Shown piece by piece: positions 26,314-34,755 of a stretch of DNA of 64,000 nucleotides (its first letter is position 1; each line of letters starts with the position of its first letter). This DNA comes from Aestuariispira insulae. Its GTDB lineage: Bacteria > Pseudomonadota > Alphaproteobacteria > UBA8366 > Aestuariispiraceae. The stretch spans positions 541,893-605,892 of the forward strand of contig NZ_QRDW01000001.1 in NCBI RefSeq assembly GCF_003385955.1, read 5' to 3'. A program made the position numbers and the translations under genes. A model generated the notes under the pieces. The model was given only the letters and a program-made list of their open reading frames with translations, was not told the origin of the DNA and did not search any database.

Positions 26314-26579
26314 GGCTTTCCCTCACATTTATCAATCCAGTGACGCCCCATTATTGCCGTGATCTCTTTAAAAAGGTTTAATTACTAATCCTATTGTTCA
26401 TTTCGACGATTCAACGAGGAAGAGAAACCTGCTTCGCGGATCACAACTGTCCGCAAGGTCTTATTTCCAGTAATCAGCGGTTGCCGGAACCCAATCATAC
26501 ATACTAAGTTACCCCTATTGCCGGTCGCCTAAAAACGGATCGTCTTTCAGTACCGTTCTCAGTAAAAGCTTGATCACAC

Positions 26580-27026
26580 ATGCATTTCCAGCACAGCATT
26601 CATCAAAAATTCTATGAATATTGGAACAAGAAACGCGGAAAGCGCGCGGCCCCCAGCCGATCAGACATGGACCCGATTGAGTTTCATAAGCTTTTACCCA
26701 ATCTGATCATCTACCGGGTTGAGGAAACACCGCGCAATTACCAGATTAGCCTGGTCGGCACTGGTCTGACCGAAGCATTGGGCAAGGATCTGACCGGGCT
26801 TTATCTCAATGAATTCATCCATGATGAGCAATTACAACATGCGCGAAATCAATTGGATGATGTGGCAATCAATTTCCAGCCCAGGATTGATGAACTTGAT
26901 GCCGGATTTGCCGGCAAACCTCATGTCAAATACAGCCGCTTGCTGTTGCCGCTCTCTTCTGATGGGGAACGGGCCGATCGTTTGATTGGCTGTCTGGCTG
27001 TCAATCAAAGGCCTGAAAACCGCTAA
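26580..27026 (+). CDS. PAS_5-type PAS domain protein
   Basis: 148 residues, one PAS-like domain of the PAS_5 (PF07310) alphaproteobacterial group: WNKKRGKRAAPSRSDMDP, then FHKLLPNLIIYRVEE and a C-terminal IGCLAVNQ strand. There is no output domain. The start at 26580 has no clear ribosome binding site, but the family conserved region begins just after it. It is divergent from the RR/CheC/kinase operon and could be a ligand sensor for it; that link is only positional. Related protein at 62448. Confidence 0.75.
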   Translation: MHFQHSIHQKFYEYWNKKRGKRAAPSRSDMDPIEFHKLLPNLIIYRVEETPRNYQISLVGTGLTEALGKDLTGLYLNEFIHDEQLQHARNQLDDVAINFQPRIDELDAGFAGKPHVKYSRLLLPLSSDGERADRLIGCLAVNQRPENR

Positions 27027-27098
27027 GGCGTGACTTTCCAGTTCAAAATGCCTATTTGATCCTGATCGCGCATAATTAATCAGGGTCCGGACATTACG

Positions 27099-27752
27099 AT
27101 GGAGCCCATCTATTCCCCACCGCAAACGCCCTTCCTGGAGATCCTCCACCAGGATGAGCACATGTTGGCGATCAACAAACAAAGCGGTCTGCTGTCCGTT
27201 CCGGGCCGCTTGCCCGAAAAAAAAGACAGCATCCAGCTGCGGGCGCAGAGCCTGCACCCCACCGCGTTAACCGTACACCGCCTGGATATGGAAACATCCG
27301 GCGTGATTGTCATGGCTTTGGGCGAAGAGATGCATCGTGCCCTGTCCCGACTGTTCCAGGATCGGGAAACCCAAAAGACCTATCTTGCACGTGTCGGTGG
27401 CACGATCAATCAACAGGAAGGAACCATAGACCTGCCGCTTCGCTGCGATTGGCCCAACCGGCCCCGGCAAATCGTCGATCATGATCTGGGCAAGCCCGCC
27501 CAGACCCATTGGCGGGTTTTGAACTGTGGCCCTGATGAAACCCTGGTCGAGCTGACCCCCGTTACCGGACGGTCCCATCAATTGCGCGTTCATATGCTCT
27601 CCCTGGGTCACCCTATCCTGGGAGACAGCCTCTACGCCCCGGACGAGTTGAAGAAAAAAGTGCCCCATCTGCAATTGCACGCGCACCGTCTTTCTTTCAT
27701 CCATCCGGCCACAGGTAAAAGGATCGCCTTCACCGCCCCCTGCCCGTTCTAG
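27099..27752 (+). CDS. rluA: RNA pseudouridine synthase RluA family
   Basis: 217 residues, the same size as E. coli RluA, which modifies U746 of 23S rRNA and U32 of several tRNAs. The catalytic motif HRLDMETSG contains the Asp nucleophile; the second motif GRSHQLRVHM is intact. No S4 domain is present, which separates it from RluC/RluD. The ATG at 27099 has weak upstream pairing. The gene stands alone. Confidence 0.88.
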   Translation: MEPIYSPPQTPFLEILHQDEHMLAINKQSGLLSVPGRLPEKKDSIQLRAQSLHPTALTVHRLDMETSGVIVMALGEEMHRALSRLFQDRETQKTYLARVGGTINQQEGTIDLPLRCDWPNRPRQIVDHDLGKPAQTHWRVLNCGPDETLVELTPVTGRSHQLRVHMLSLGHPILGDSLYAPDELKKKVPHLQLHAHRLSFIHPATGKRIAFTAPCPF

Positions 27753-27939
27753 GCCTGACATCGGCCCTCTTGCACATGCGGGCCGGTCTGGATACACTCG
27801 CCGCCATAAGGTGCCCGGGGGTGCCTTGCCCGCCCAAAAGTCGCCTCACCCCGGATTAATATATTTCGTGTTTAATCACCCATAGGGTTCTCTGGAACCG
27901 ATCGGCGCGGGTAAAAGGTTCCTATCTGGAGAAACGACT

Positions 27940-28452
27940 ATGGTGGATATCATTCTCACCCTGAAGCATCGCGCGCGCCTGTTCCATCGTGAATTGGCAA
28001 AAGGCAATCCGATGGATTTGGCCCGACTGAACCGGCGCCTTGCAAAACCTCATACGGACCCGGCTTTGGTCCGTCGCCGCGATTGCCTGACCATGCTGGC
28101 CCGGGAACAGGGTTTTCGCAGCTGGTCTCATTTACTGGGCGTCATTCGAGACAAGAGCGTTTCCGATTTCGGCACCCTTCTCTATCCTGATCGATGCTAT
28201 GCCCATTTCAATATCTGGTCAGCCGATATCAACGAAGCCCGCAGGATTCGGTCAGAAACGAACGGCTATCTATTGGGGTACAAAAAACAGTTTTTTGTTG
28301 TTGATCGCGATTATGTCGCCACACTGGGCCTGGATCCGGAAGATCCCGACTGGCAGCCTCTGGAGCGGGATGTGACTCATCCGGCGCACGCCAATGCCAG
28401 AGGGCGATTGATCAGCCGGTTGCTGCACAAGAACCTGTCTGTCGCACGGTAG
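27940..28452 (+). CDS. Conserved hypothetical protein with a GFRSW motif
   Basis: 170 residues, well placed ATG with GGAG eight bases upstream. The N-terminal half is basic and helical and contains REQGFRSWSHLL, a short motif seen in several small unknown proteins where it follows a helical repeat. The C-terminal half has FNIWSADINEARRIR and GYLLGYKKQFFVVDRDYV, which look like an alpha/beta domain. No signal or membrane segment. I cannot name a family or function. Confidence 0.7.
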   Translation: MVDIILTLKHRARLFHRELAKGNPMDLARLNRRLAKPHTDPALVRRRDCLTMLAREQGFRSWSHLLGVIRDKSVSDFGTLLYPDRCYAHFNIWSADINEARRIRSETNGYLLGYKKQFFVVDRDYVATLGLDPEDPDWQPLERDVTHPAHANARGRLISRLLHKNLSVAR

Positions 28453-28454
28453 GG

Positions 28455-28700
28455 TTAGAAATGATCCGCTTCCGCGCATTGTTTGTAGAGCATCAGGAAG
28501 CAGCTGCTTAAGGAAACACAAAACGGGACGGCCGCCGAGAGGCCAGCTTTCAGTAAACTGAAACTGGCCGGTCCGGTGACCGCTTCCCATTGATTGATCA
28601 CTGTCAGGATCGGCCCGACGATTGCGGCAATCATGAATGCCCGTCGCAGCGCCTGCCCATCAAGGCAACCCCTCATTGCCCGTTGTCCGCATTCCCGCAT
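28455..28700 (-). CDS. nrtS: Small two-helix membrane protein, NrtS-like
   Basis: 81 residues with two membrane helices: RRAFMIAAIVGPILTVINQ and LLKAGLSAAVPFCVSLSSCF. The order (basic start, helix with ILTxINQ, short loop, helix with VPFCVS) matches the small nitrate/nitrite transporter NrtS family known from cyanobacteria and proteobacteria. A strong site GGGAGG is nine bases before the ATG. The identification is by motif only; other small permeases cannot be excluded. It faces the 27940 gene tail to tail, two bases apart. Confidence 0.6.
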   Translation of the reverse strand: MRECGQRAMRGCLDGQALRRAFMIAAIVGPILTVINQWEAVTGPASFSLLKAGLSAAVPFCVSLSSCFLMLYKQCAEADHF

Positions 28701-28771
28701 TTTCAGCCTCCCCGCATCCAGAGATCATCCTGGCCGGACCGAACATTCGCATCGGCCAGAAGAGATCCGGC

Positions 28772-29332
28772 CTATCCGGCGGAATTGTGATCCAGGACTT
28801 CGCCACGCCCCGGATAATTATTGGCCAGGACAAAATCGATTGCCCCCAGAATCTCGGCAAAATTGGGCCGGGCAAAGGGCATCGTCTGTACGGTACCAAA
28901 ATAAAGCTCGCCATCGGGCCGCACCAGGAACAGGCCCGGCTCGGAAAAGAGTGCTGGTTCCTCAATGCCGATGGAGGTCTTGCCACGGCCACTGGAAATA
29001 TAGAGGCCCCATTCCCGGGCTTTATCCAGTTCCAGCCCATAACCGACCGTCACATTCTCCAGGTTCCAGTCCGCTTTTGCCTGGGTCGCGCGGGCTTCGT
29101 CATCCGAGCTAATGACAACCACATCCACACCCTTTTCTTTGAATTGCGCCAGCTTGCGCTCCAGATCCGCAAGATAGCGGCCACATATTGGACAATGCTG
29201 GCCGCGATAAAAAACAACCATGGTGAAATTTTCCGGCGTTTGTCCGGAAAGTTTCCAGCGACCGCCGCCGACCGTGGCGACATCAAGATTAGGCACCGGC
29301 TGGCGAGGAAAAAGCGGGGTAAGTTTGCTCAT
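28772..29332 (-). CDS. Peroxiredoxin-like protein (AhpC/TSA, thioredoxin fold)
   Basis: 186 residues from the ATG at 29332. A thioredoxin fold with FYRGQHCPICGRYLADLE; the CPIC motif replaces the single peroxidatic Cys environment of classic 2-Cys enzymes and is typical of the peroxiredoxin-like AhpC/TSA group. FTMVVFYRG and VVVISSDDEARA are the following strands. It probably reduces peroxides or disulfides in the cytoplasm; no signal peptide in this reading. The TetR gene at 29424 is upstream on the same strand, and both have a similar TGGAAC element before them. Confidence 0.8.
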   Translation of the reverse strand: MSKLTPLFPRQPVPNLDVATVGGGRWKLSGQTPENFTMVVFYRGQHCPICGRYLADLERKLAQFKEKGVDVVVISSDDEARATQAKADWNLENVTVGYGLELDKAREWGLYISSGRGKTSIGIEEPALFSEPGLFLVRPDGELYFGTVQTMPFARPNFAEILGAIDFVLANNYPGRGEVLDHNSAG

Positions 29333-29401
29333 GGTTTCGTTCCCGGGAATAGAGAAAAAGATATTGGCAGCAAAAGATAGCGCCATATTCATTCGCTTTA
29401 T

Positions 29402-29418
29402 ATTGGAACGATCAGTTT
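29402..29418. promoter_or_regulatory. Candidate TetR operator before the peroxiredoxin gene
   Basis: ATTGGAACGATCAGTTT resembles TACTGGAACAATTGGTC at 30024-30040, just downstream of a TATAAT box (minus strand, 30042-30047) before the TetR gene. The shared core is TGGAAC-RAT. It suggests one regulator controls both genes. Confidence 0.35.
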
Positions 29419-29423
29419 AAATG

Positions 29424-30011
29424 TCAAGATACCTTAATCGCATTCATGGCCACAATCACCATGTCTCGCATCCTGCCTTCATTTGAATCGGCACGAGCCA
29501 GAACCCGCAGGCCCTGCACCTGACCGGTCAGGAACCGCGCCAGCGCACGCAGATCCGCGCCGGGACGGATCTCACCCTGCTTTTGCGCCCTGAGCAGCGC
29601 CTGATAGAAGTCATCCTCAACTTTATCCAGCACCGGTTTGATATGCGCGCCGATTTCAATATCCAGCGGAGATACCTCGACCAGGGAATTGGTGATCAGA
29701 CAGCCCAGCTTCCGCCCTTCAGAAAAAGAAAAGGCGACCACATCCTCGAGATAGGATTGGATCGCCTCGATCGCAGAGCCATCTTGCTCCAACGCGCCCA
29801 CGCGCTTCGCATTGGCCTGTTTCAGGTAATGGTCAACCGCTGCCAGAAACAGCCCCTTCTTATCACCAAAACTGTTATAGATACTGGCCCGGTTGATCCC
29901 CGTCACCTCCACCAGATCCTGTACGGATGTCGCCTCATAACCTGCTTTCCAGAATTGGATCATAGCCTGGTTCAGGACTTTTTCTTTGTCATATGTGATC
30001 GTTTTTGGCAT
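29424..30011 (-). CDS. TetR-family transcriptional regulator
   Basis: 195 residues from ATG 30011 (a TTG at 30020 is in frame). The N-terminal HTH runs about 10-55 with FWKAGYEATSVQDLVEVTGINRASIYNSFGDK; the C-terminal domain contains GCLITNSLVE, typical of TetR regulators next to oxidoreductase genes. The ligand is unknown. A plausible minus-strand -10 TATAAT and a TGGAAC element lie just upstream, consistent with self-repression. The peroxiredoxin gene starts 91 bases downstream of its stop and is a probable target. Confidence 0.85.
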   Translation of the reverse strand: MPKTITYDKEKVLNQAMIQFWKAGYEATSVQDLVEVTGINRASIYNSFGDKKGLFLAAVDHYLKQANAKRVGALEQDGSAIEAIQSYLEDVVAFSFSEGRKLGCLITNSLVEVSPLDIEIGAHIKPVLDKVEDDFYQALLRAQKQGEIRPGADLRALARFLTGQVQGLRVLARADSNEGRMRDMVIVAMNAIKVS

Positions 30012-30064
30012 CTCATCCAACCATACTGGAACAATTGGTCAATTATATAGCCATAGTGATTAAA

Positions 30065-30090
30065 AAGAAAACCCGGCAAAAAGCCGGGTT
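30065..30090 (-). terminator. Rho-independent terminator of the dapA operon
   Basis: On the minus strand AACCCGGC-TTTTT-GCCGGGTT (30070-30090) is followed by TTCTTTTTAA. It lies 30 bases after the GNAT stop. Confidence 0.85.
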
Positions 30091-30120
30091 CAAGTTGGTA
30101 TCGAGGGGTAAATAAACACG

Positions 30121-30735
30121 TCACAGCGGCGGGCGCAGCATGATCAGGCAATCCTGGCCGGTCACCGGTTCTGGTGTCCGGCTCACCAATTCATAACCGA
30201 GACGGCCATACACCCGCTCCGCCACCGGATTGAACGTTTCCAAGTAGGTCGGCACCCCCTTCAGATCCGCCGCGCGCAAACCCGGCGCAAGCACCTGCCC
30301 GGCCAGTCCGCGCCCCCTGGCCACCGCATCGACCCCCAGGATAGAGAGATACCACAGGGGACCAGCCCCTGGATCCGGGGCAAGGTCTCCCATGAACCCG
30401 GTGATGCTTTGATAATTTCCCTTGCCGTCCGGTCCCAGCAAATCCTGTAGGAAGGCCGCCTTCTCCCGCCGGAAGGACGCCAGGCGTCCCTGGTTTTGTT
30501 CCGTGACCCAAACGGCGGCACCGCCCTGGTGTTCCCCATCCAGATCGACCCGGCCAATCTCAAACGCCTCTTCTATGGCGAAAATGAAATAGCGCTGCAT
30601 CCGGCAGGCACGCTCTTCCGGGTGATCGACAAAATCACACATGATCGCCTTGAAAAAGGGATCTTCCCAAAAGGCGTTGCCTAAAGCCTGAGCCGCGCGG
30701 GCGCGCAGGATTTCCTCCGGTTTGTTTTCCGTCAT
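30121..30735 (-). CDS. GNAT-family N-acetyltransferase
   Basis: 204 residues starting at 30735, five bases after the dapA stop; longer readings inside dapA are not credible. The acetyl-CoA motif A is visible as GVDAVARGRGLAGQVL (about 130-145). Segments LWYLSILGVD and YLETFNPVAERVYGRLGYELV are the usual beta4 and C-terminal parts. The substrate is unknown. Co-transcription with dapA could hint at an amino-acid or diamine substrate; that is inference. Confidence 0.8.
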   Translation of the reverse strand: MTENKPEEILRARAAQALGNAFWEDPFFKAIMCDFVDHPEERACRMQRYFIFAIEEAFEIGRVDLDGEHQGGAAVWVTEQNQGRLASFRREKAAFLQDLLGPDGKGNYQSITGFMGDLAPDPGAGPLWYLSILGVDAVARGRGLAGQVLAPGLRAADLKGVPTYLETFNPVAERVYGRLGYELVSRTPEPVTGQDCLIMLRPPL

Positions 30736-30739
30736 GCCC

Positions 30740-31654
30740 CTATTCCGCCGCCAGGGGTTCAACTTCACCGGCCAACAATCCCTGCTGGCGCAGGCAGCGG
30801 AACAAAACCTCCCGGTTATCCGGCTCCATGGCACACATGGGCGGACGGAAGGATTCGATGAGCAACCCCATTTCCGCCAGGGCGGTTTTGACCGGGATCG
30901 GATTGCTCTCGACAAAGCAGGTACGGGCCAGCGGCAGCAACCGGTAATGGGCCGCCAATGATGCCGCTTTATCCCCGCGCAGCCCCGCATCGATCATCTC
31001 CTTAACCCCTTCGGGCACAAGGTTGGATATGGTGGCAATCGCCCCATTGCCGCCAAGCGCCACCAGGGAATAGGTCAGGCTGTCCGATCCGGATAGCACA
31101 GAGAAATCATCCGGTGTCTGGCTGATCACATCCATGATCTGTTCGACATTTTCAGAGGCCTCTTTCACTGCAACGATGTTGGGATGCTCTGAGAGCGCGA
31201 CGATGGTCTGCGTTTGGATATTCACACCGGTCCGCCCAGCGATATTGTAGATGATTTGCGGCAGGTCCACCGCTTCCGCCACGGCCAGATAATGACCCGC
31301 AATCCCGTTCTGGGTCGGTTTGTTGTAATAGGGGCAGGTCACCAGCAAGCCATCAACCCCGGTTGCCGCGGCCTGGCGGGCCTGTTCGATGGTGCGCTGG
31401 GTATCATTGCCACCAACACCGGCAATCACCGCGATCTCGCCCGCCGCTTCCTGGACGGCAAAAGACAGAAGCTCCACATATTCGCGGCCTTGCACGGTGG
31501 GCGCCTCACCGGTGGTGCCCAGAACCACGACACCGTCCACACCTGCCTTCACCTGCCGTTTGATCAAACCGGCAAAAGCCTTCCAGTCTACCGACAGATC
31601 GGCTGTGAACGGGGTGACGATAGCCGTGTAGGTGCCGGTGAAAATCGCAGTCAT
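30740..31654 (-). CDS. dapA: 4-hydroxy-tetrahydrodipicolinate synthase
   Basis: 304 residues from ATG 31654 (GGAG eight bases upstream). It condenses pyruvate with aspartate semialdehyde in the first committed step to lysine and diaminopimelate. The Schiff-base Lys164 is in VAVKEAS, the catalytic Tyr136 is in IIYNIAGRTG, and GTTGEAPT (46-53) is the substrate loop. FVESNPIPVKTAL marks a true DapA rather than a related aldolase. The GNAT gene follows. It is divergent from an ACT-domain protein across a region with two palindromes, which suggests amino-acid-responsive control. Confidence 0.92.
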   Translation of the reverse strand: MTAIFTGTYTAIVTPFTADLSVDWKAFAGLIKRQVKAGVDGVVVLGTTGEAPTVQGREYVELLSFAVQEAAGEIAVIAGVGGNDTQRTIEQARQAAATGVDGLLVTCPYYNKPTQNGIAGHYLAVAEAVDLPQIIYNIAGRTGVNIQTQTIVALSEHPNIVAVKEASENVEQIMDVISQTPDDFSVLSGSDSLTYSLVALGGNGAIATISNLVPEGVKEMIDAGLRGDKAASLAAHYRLLPLARTCFVESNPIPVKTALAEMGLLIESFRPPMCAMEPDNREVLFRCLRQQGLLAGEVEPLAAE

Positions 31655-31730
31655 AAGGGGTCTCCATTGCCCTGAGTTTTTTGAACTTTGGCGGACCTTA
31701 ACGGCGGAAAAACGGCAAAACAAAAAATTA

Positions 31731-31774
31731 GATGAAAAAGTTTTATTTTCATCAATTATGTTATAAATATAACA
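31731..31774. promoter_or_regulatory. Two palindromes between dapA and the ACT-domain gene
   Basis: GATGAAAA-N7-TTTTCATC (31731-31753) and TGTTATA-AA-TATAACA (31759-31774) sit in an AT-rich patch. The second ends two bases before the likely ATG 31777 and covers its ribosome-binding area, so a bound regulator or folded RNA would block expression. Confidence 0.45.
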
Positions 31775-31776
31775 AT

Positions 31777-32445
31777 ATGATTTCTATTTCGACTGTTTTG
31801 CAGGACATCATCAAAGGGAACCCCTTCCTGGAATTCGGGTTTCATCATGGCTTGTTCAACCTGACCCAGCTGGCGCGCTATCTACAGCCGTTGGTGGAAT
31901 CGCGTGCCAGAAAAGAAGCCCAAGTCACCGCGATCACCATGAATCTCTCGCGCCTGCAGTCCAGGATCAAATCGGACACGCCCAAACCTGAACGGTTTGT
32001 CATCGACGCGGTCAATATCAATTCCGGCCTGTGCGCGGTCACCTACCGCAAAGCGCCGGATCTGCATGGCATTTTGAATCGGCTTTATTCCAGGGTGCAT
32101 GAGGAAAGCGGTTTTTGCTCTCTTTCCCAGGGCATGCATGAGATTACCATGGTGGTGGAAAACCGCCACCGTGGCTGGCTAGATGACAATTGCCGGCAAA
32201 AACCCATCGCCGCCTATGACCATGTGGCCGCGGTCACCGTGCAATTCGCCAAATCCTATGTGGATGTGCCGGGCATGCTCTATATGCTGTTACAGCGGGT
32301 GACATTGCAAAACATCAACCTGATCGAGATCGCTTCCACCTATACCGAGATCATGATGTTCATCGATGAAGCCGATACCCGGACCATCTTCGACACCCTG
32401 TTCCAGAGCTTTCTGGTGAAGTCAGGCAGCGACAGTCATTTCTAG
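31777..32445 (+). CDS. ACT-domain regulatory protein, aspartokinase-like
   Basis: 222 residues from ATG 31777; an ATG at 31732 would place the palindromes inside the gene. No ribosome binding site is visible, so translation may be from a leaderless or very short-leader transcript. The N-terminal segment ISTVLQDIIKGNPFLEFGF...LTQLARYLQPLVESRARK resembles the helical N-terminus of small ACT proteins related to aspartokinase regulatory parts. The C-terminal AAVTVQFAKSYVDVPGMLYMLL is a clear ACT-type fold, with another probable ACT before it. ACT domains bind amino acids. Being divergent from dapA, it may sense lysine or an aspartate-family amino acid. The function itself is unproven. Confidence 0.7.
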   Translation: MISISTVLQDIIKGNPFLEFGFHHGLFNLTQLARYLQPLVESRARKEAQVTAITMNLSRLQSRIKSDTPKPERFVIDAVNINSGLCAVTYRKAPDLHGILNRLYSRVHEESGFCSLSQGMHEITMVVENRHRGWLDDNCRQKPIAAYDHVAAVTVQFAKSYVDVPGMLYMLLQRVTLQNINLIEIASTYTEIMMFIDEADTRTIFDTLFQSFLVKSGSDSHF

Positions 32446-33147
32446 CCTTCGCATGGTAGCCTGGACAAAGGCATTGACCAGCGGATGGTTCCGCCCGGCC
32501 AGAGCCGCGCGTTCCGGCTGGTACCCGGTTCCAAAGAAAAACGGATGGCCCTCCAGTTCAAAACCCCGCGGATCCCCTGCCCCGTCCCGGGCACAGATCA
32601 CCAACCCTGAGCCGGCCAGCCGCGCTTCATAGTCGGCATTAATTCCGAAACTACAGCGATATCCTTCCTGCACGACCGGACATCCGTGTAATGCGGCCAT
32701 TCTGCTGCCTGGCAGGAAATGCACGTCCCCCATGACCTCAATCAAAGCGCAGGCAAGCGGAGCAATCACCGGATCGGTGACGGTAGGATCATTTTCCAGG
32801 CTATCCGCGCCCATAATTCCGATCTCTGAGCGGAAATACTCGATCAAGGCATGCTGGTATCCGCCGCAGGTCCCAAGGAAAGGCACCCCGCCTTCCCGGG
32901 CAAATCGGACCGTTTCCAAAGCCGCCGCCTCATCGTCATAAGGGCTGGCCGGGACAAGCCATATCCCCGCCCAGCCGGCCAGCTTCGCGTCAATGCTGCC
33001 CGCAATCTCCGCCGTGCCTATCCAATGACCCTGCACATCACAGTCGAGCGCGTTGCCCGCAAGAGCCAATGCGGCCGGAATGGCTTTGTGGGCGGGAACG
33101 TCTGCATTGTAATCCCCGACAAGGGCGATCCTGATCGATTTGCGCAT
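32422..33147 (-). CDS. CTP synthase-like glutamine amidotransferase (stand-alone)
   Basis: 241 residues from the ATG at 33147. It is a class I glutamine amidotransferase most like the C-terminal half of CTP synthase, without the synthetase half. The nucleophile elbow is GTCGGYQHAL (Cys about 95) and EGHPFFFGTGYQPE carries His and Glu of the triad. The N-terminus RIALVGDYN is the usual CTP-synthase-amidotransferase entry. It ends 24 bases inside the convergent ACT-domain gene. The divergent LysR gene starts 62 bases upstream and is its probable regulator. The acceptor is unknown. Confidence 0.82.
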   Translation of the reverse strand: MRKSIRIALVGDYNADVPAHKAIPAALALAGNALDCDVQGHWIGTAEIAGSIDAKLAGWAGIWLVPASPYDDEAAALETVRFAREGGVPFLGTCGGYQHALIEYFRSEIGIMGADSLENDPTVTDPVIAPLACALIEVMGDVHFLPGSRMAALHGCPVVQEGYRCSFGINADYEARLAGSGLVICARDGAGDPRGFELEGHPFFFGTGYQPERAALAGRNHPLVNAFVQATMRRLEMTVAA

Positions 33148-33209
33148 AGAGAGGCCTTTTCCAACTGATGTTTTTGACAAAGGCGGTTTAGCAGGCCAAA
33201 CATTCATCC

Positions 33210-34157
33210 ATGAAACAGATAATTAATAATACAGATATTGAAGAAATTGATTTCAGGAAGATTGACCTCAATCTTCTGACCGTCTTTGCCGCCTTAATGC
33301 GTGAAAATAATGTCACCCGCGCGGCAAAACGCCTGGGCCTGTCCCAATCCGCTGTCAGTTCGGCCCTTGGCCGTTTGCGCGCCCTTTATGACGACCCGCT
33401 GCTGACCCGCACTCAGGCCGGCATGAAACCCACCGCCAGGGCGGTCACACTCTATCCCCGGATATTGGCGGCGCTGGATGCCATCGGCCAGACCTTTGAT
33501 ACAGGCACACCTGATCCGGATCACGCATTTCCCCCTCTCCTGAGGTTGGGGCTCTCCGATGATTATGAGCTCGCCTTCGGCCCCGCCCTTGCTAAAGCCT
33601 TTAGGCATCACGCGCCCAAAAGCCGACTGGTCTTCCATCAGGTGAACAGCCGGCTTGCCGCAAAAGCCCTGGTGGACGGCCAGGTGGATCTGACCCTGAC
33701 CGGGGGCGGCCTCACCGGATCGCAGGTTAAGCGCCTAGCCCTCGGCCGGTCGGATTATGCCTGCCTGATAGATCCGGCAAGCCGATCAGAACAGCATTCA
33801 GTATCGCTTGAGGAATATCTCGCCCGTCCGCATATCCTGGTGTCCTATGATGGGTTGACCGGCGCGGTCGATGATGTCCTGCAGGAACGAAAACTGAAAC
33901 GCACGATTGCGCTTTCCACAAGCCATTATGGTGCGCTTTCCTATCTCTTGGCCGGGACCGGTGCCATTGCCACTATTCCCAGGCATGTGGCAAAAGCCAT
34001 CGCCGGGCAAACCGGCCTGGCCATGATTGCCTGCCCACTGTCCCTGTCAGATTATTCGGTTGATCTGGGATGGCATTTTGCCTCCGCCCGAGCCTCCGGA
34101 ATTTTACGCGCGCGTGATCTCTTCGCCGGCATCGTTTCTGATGGTCTGACCGCCTAG
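33210..34157 (+). CDS. LysR-family transcriptional regulator
   Basis: 315 residues. The N-terminal winged HTH (about 20-80) has LLTVFAALMRENNVTRAAKRLGLSQSAVSSAL; the rest is the ligand-binding domain. LysR regulators usually activate a divergent neighbour, here the amidotransferase at 32422, with 62 bases between the starts. The co-inducer is unknown. The ATG at 33210 has no strong ribosome binding site. Confidence 0.88.
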   Translation: MKQIINNTDIEEIDFRKIDLNLLTVFAALMRENNVTRAAKRLGLSQSAVSSALGRLRALYDDPLLTRTQAGMKPTARAVTLYPRILAALDAIGQTFDTGTPDPDHAFPPLLRLGLSDDYELAFGPALAKAFRHHAPKSRLVFHQVNSRLAAKALVDGQVDLTLTGGGLTGSQVKRLALGRSDYACLIDPASRSEQHSVSLEEYLARPHILVSYDGLTGAVDDVLQERKLKRTIALSTSHYGALSYLLAGTGAIATIPRHVAKAIAGQTGLAMIACPLSLSDYSVDLGWHFASARASGILRARDLFAGIVSDGLTA

Positions 34158-34200
34158 GGAAGATCATGCCCGGTCTGCCTTGCCGGGCGGAAAATCCTGA

Positions 34201-34527
34201 TCAGTCCCGTGAACCGCTGTCCGATGGCTGAAGTTTGCGGAATTCATCCAGCGAGATGATTTCAGCCTCTTCTTCACGGTCATTGGCCTGATGCGGTTCA
34301 TAGAATTCCAGATCTTCACTGAAATAATTGCGTCCGCAACCGGAAACATCCGTGATCCGCAGCAAGGTGGGTGCCATTTCCAGGAGCGAGAGGTCCCCTT
34401 CCATGATCTGGCGTGTGGTCTTCGCCTTGATACCCCAGAGGGATTCCACATCTTCCGCCGTGAATCCGATGCTATCAAGCAGCCTGGCATAACGTTCGCC
34501 AACGGCCTGTTGAATGCTTCTTCTCAT
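34201..34527 (-). CDS. Small protein with HTH-like N-terminus
   Basis: 108 residues; AGGTGG is eight bases before the ATG 34527. The N-terminal part (RYARLLDSIGFTAEDVESLWGIKAKTTRQIMEGD) looks like a helix-turn-helix of Cro/XRE type, but the match is short. The C-terminus is acidic and likely flexible. No partner toxin gene is next to it. It is convergent with LysR. I cannot assign a function. Confidence 0.55.
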   Translation of the reverse strand: MRRSIQQAVGERYARLLDSIGFTAEDVESLWGIKAKTTRQIMEGDLSLLEMAPTLLRITDVSGCGRNYFSEDLEFYEPHQANDREEEAEIISLDEFRKLQPSDSGSRD

Positions 34528-34755
34528 GATGATGCGCCACCTGTTTTTTCAGAAATTTCTTTCCACTGTTCCTTGCCATGATTCGCATTGGCAACAACAA
34601 CGGTTGTCTTTCGATATCATTCTTACAGCAATAACCCTGCCAATTTACGTATAGGTAATTTATATTCCTTATAAGTAATTTTTTGTTGCATTTATTTCAC
34701 ATCCCGTGTGAGTATGCAAAAAAAACAATACACACGCATAAAGGGAGTCACATTC

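Noticed and set aside
30735-30990. N-terminal extension of the GNAT at 30121 into dapA
   Set aside because: The extension overlaps the dapA coding region in another frame and is Arg/Pro/Trp-rich; the ATG at 30735 right after the dapA stop is the sensible start.
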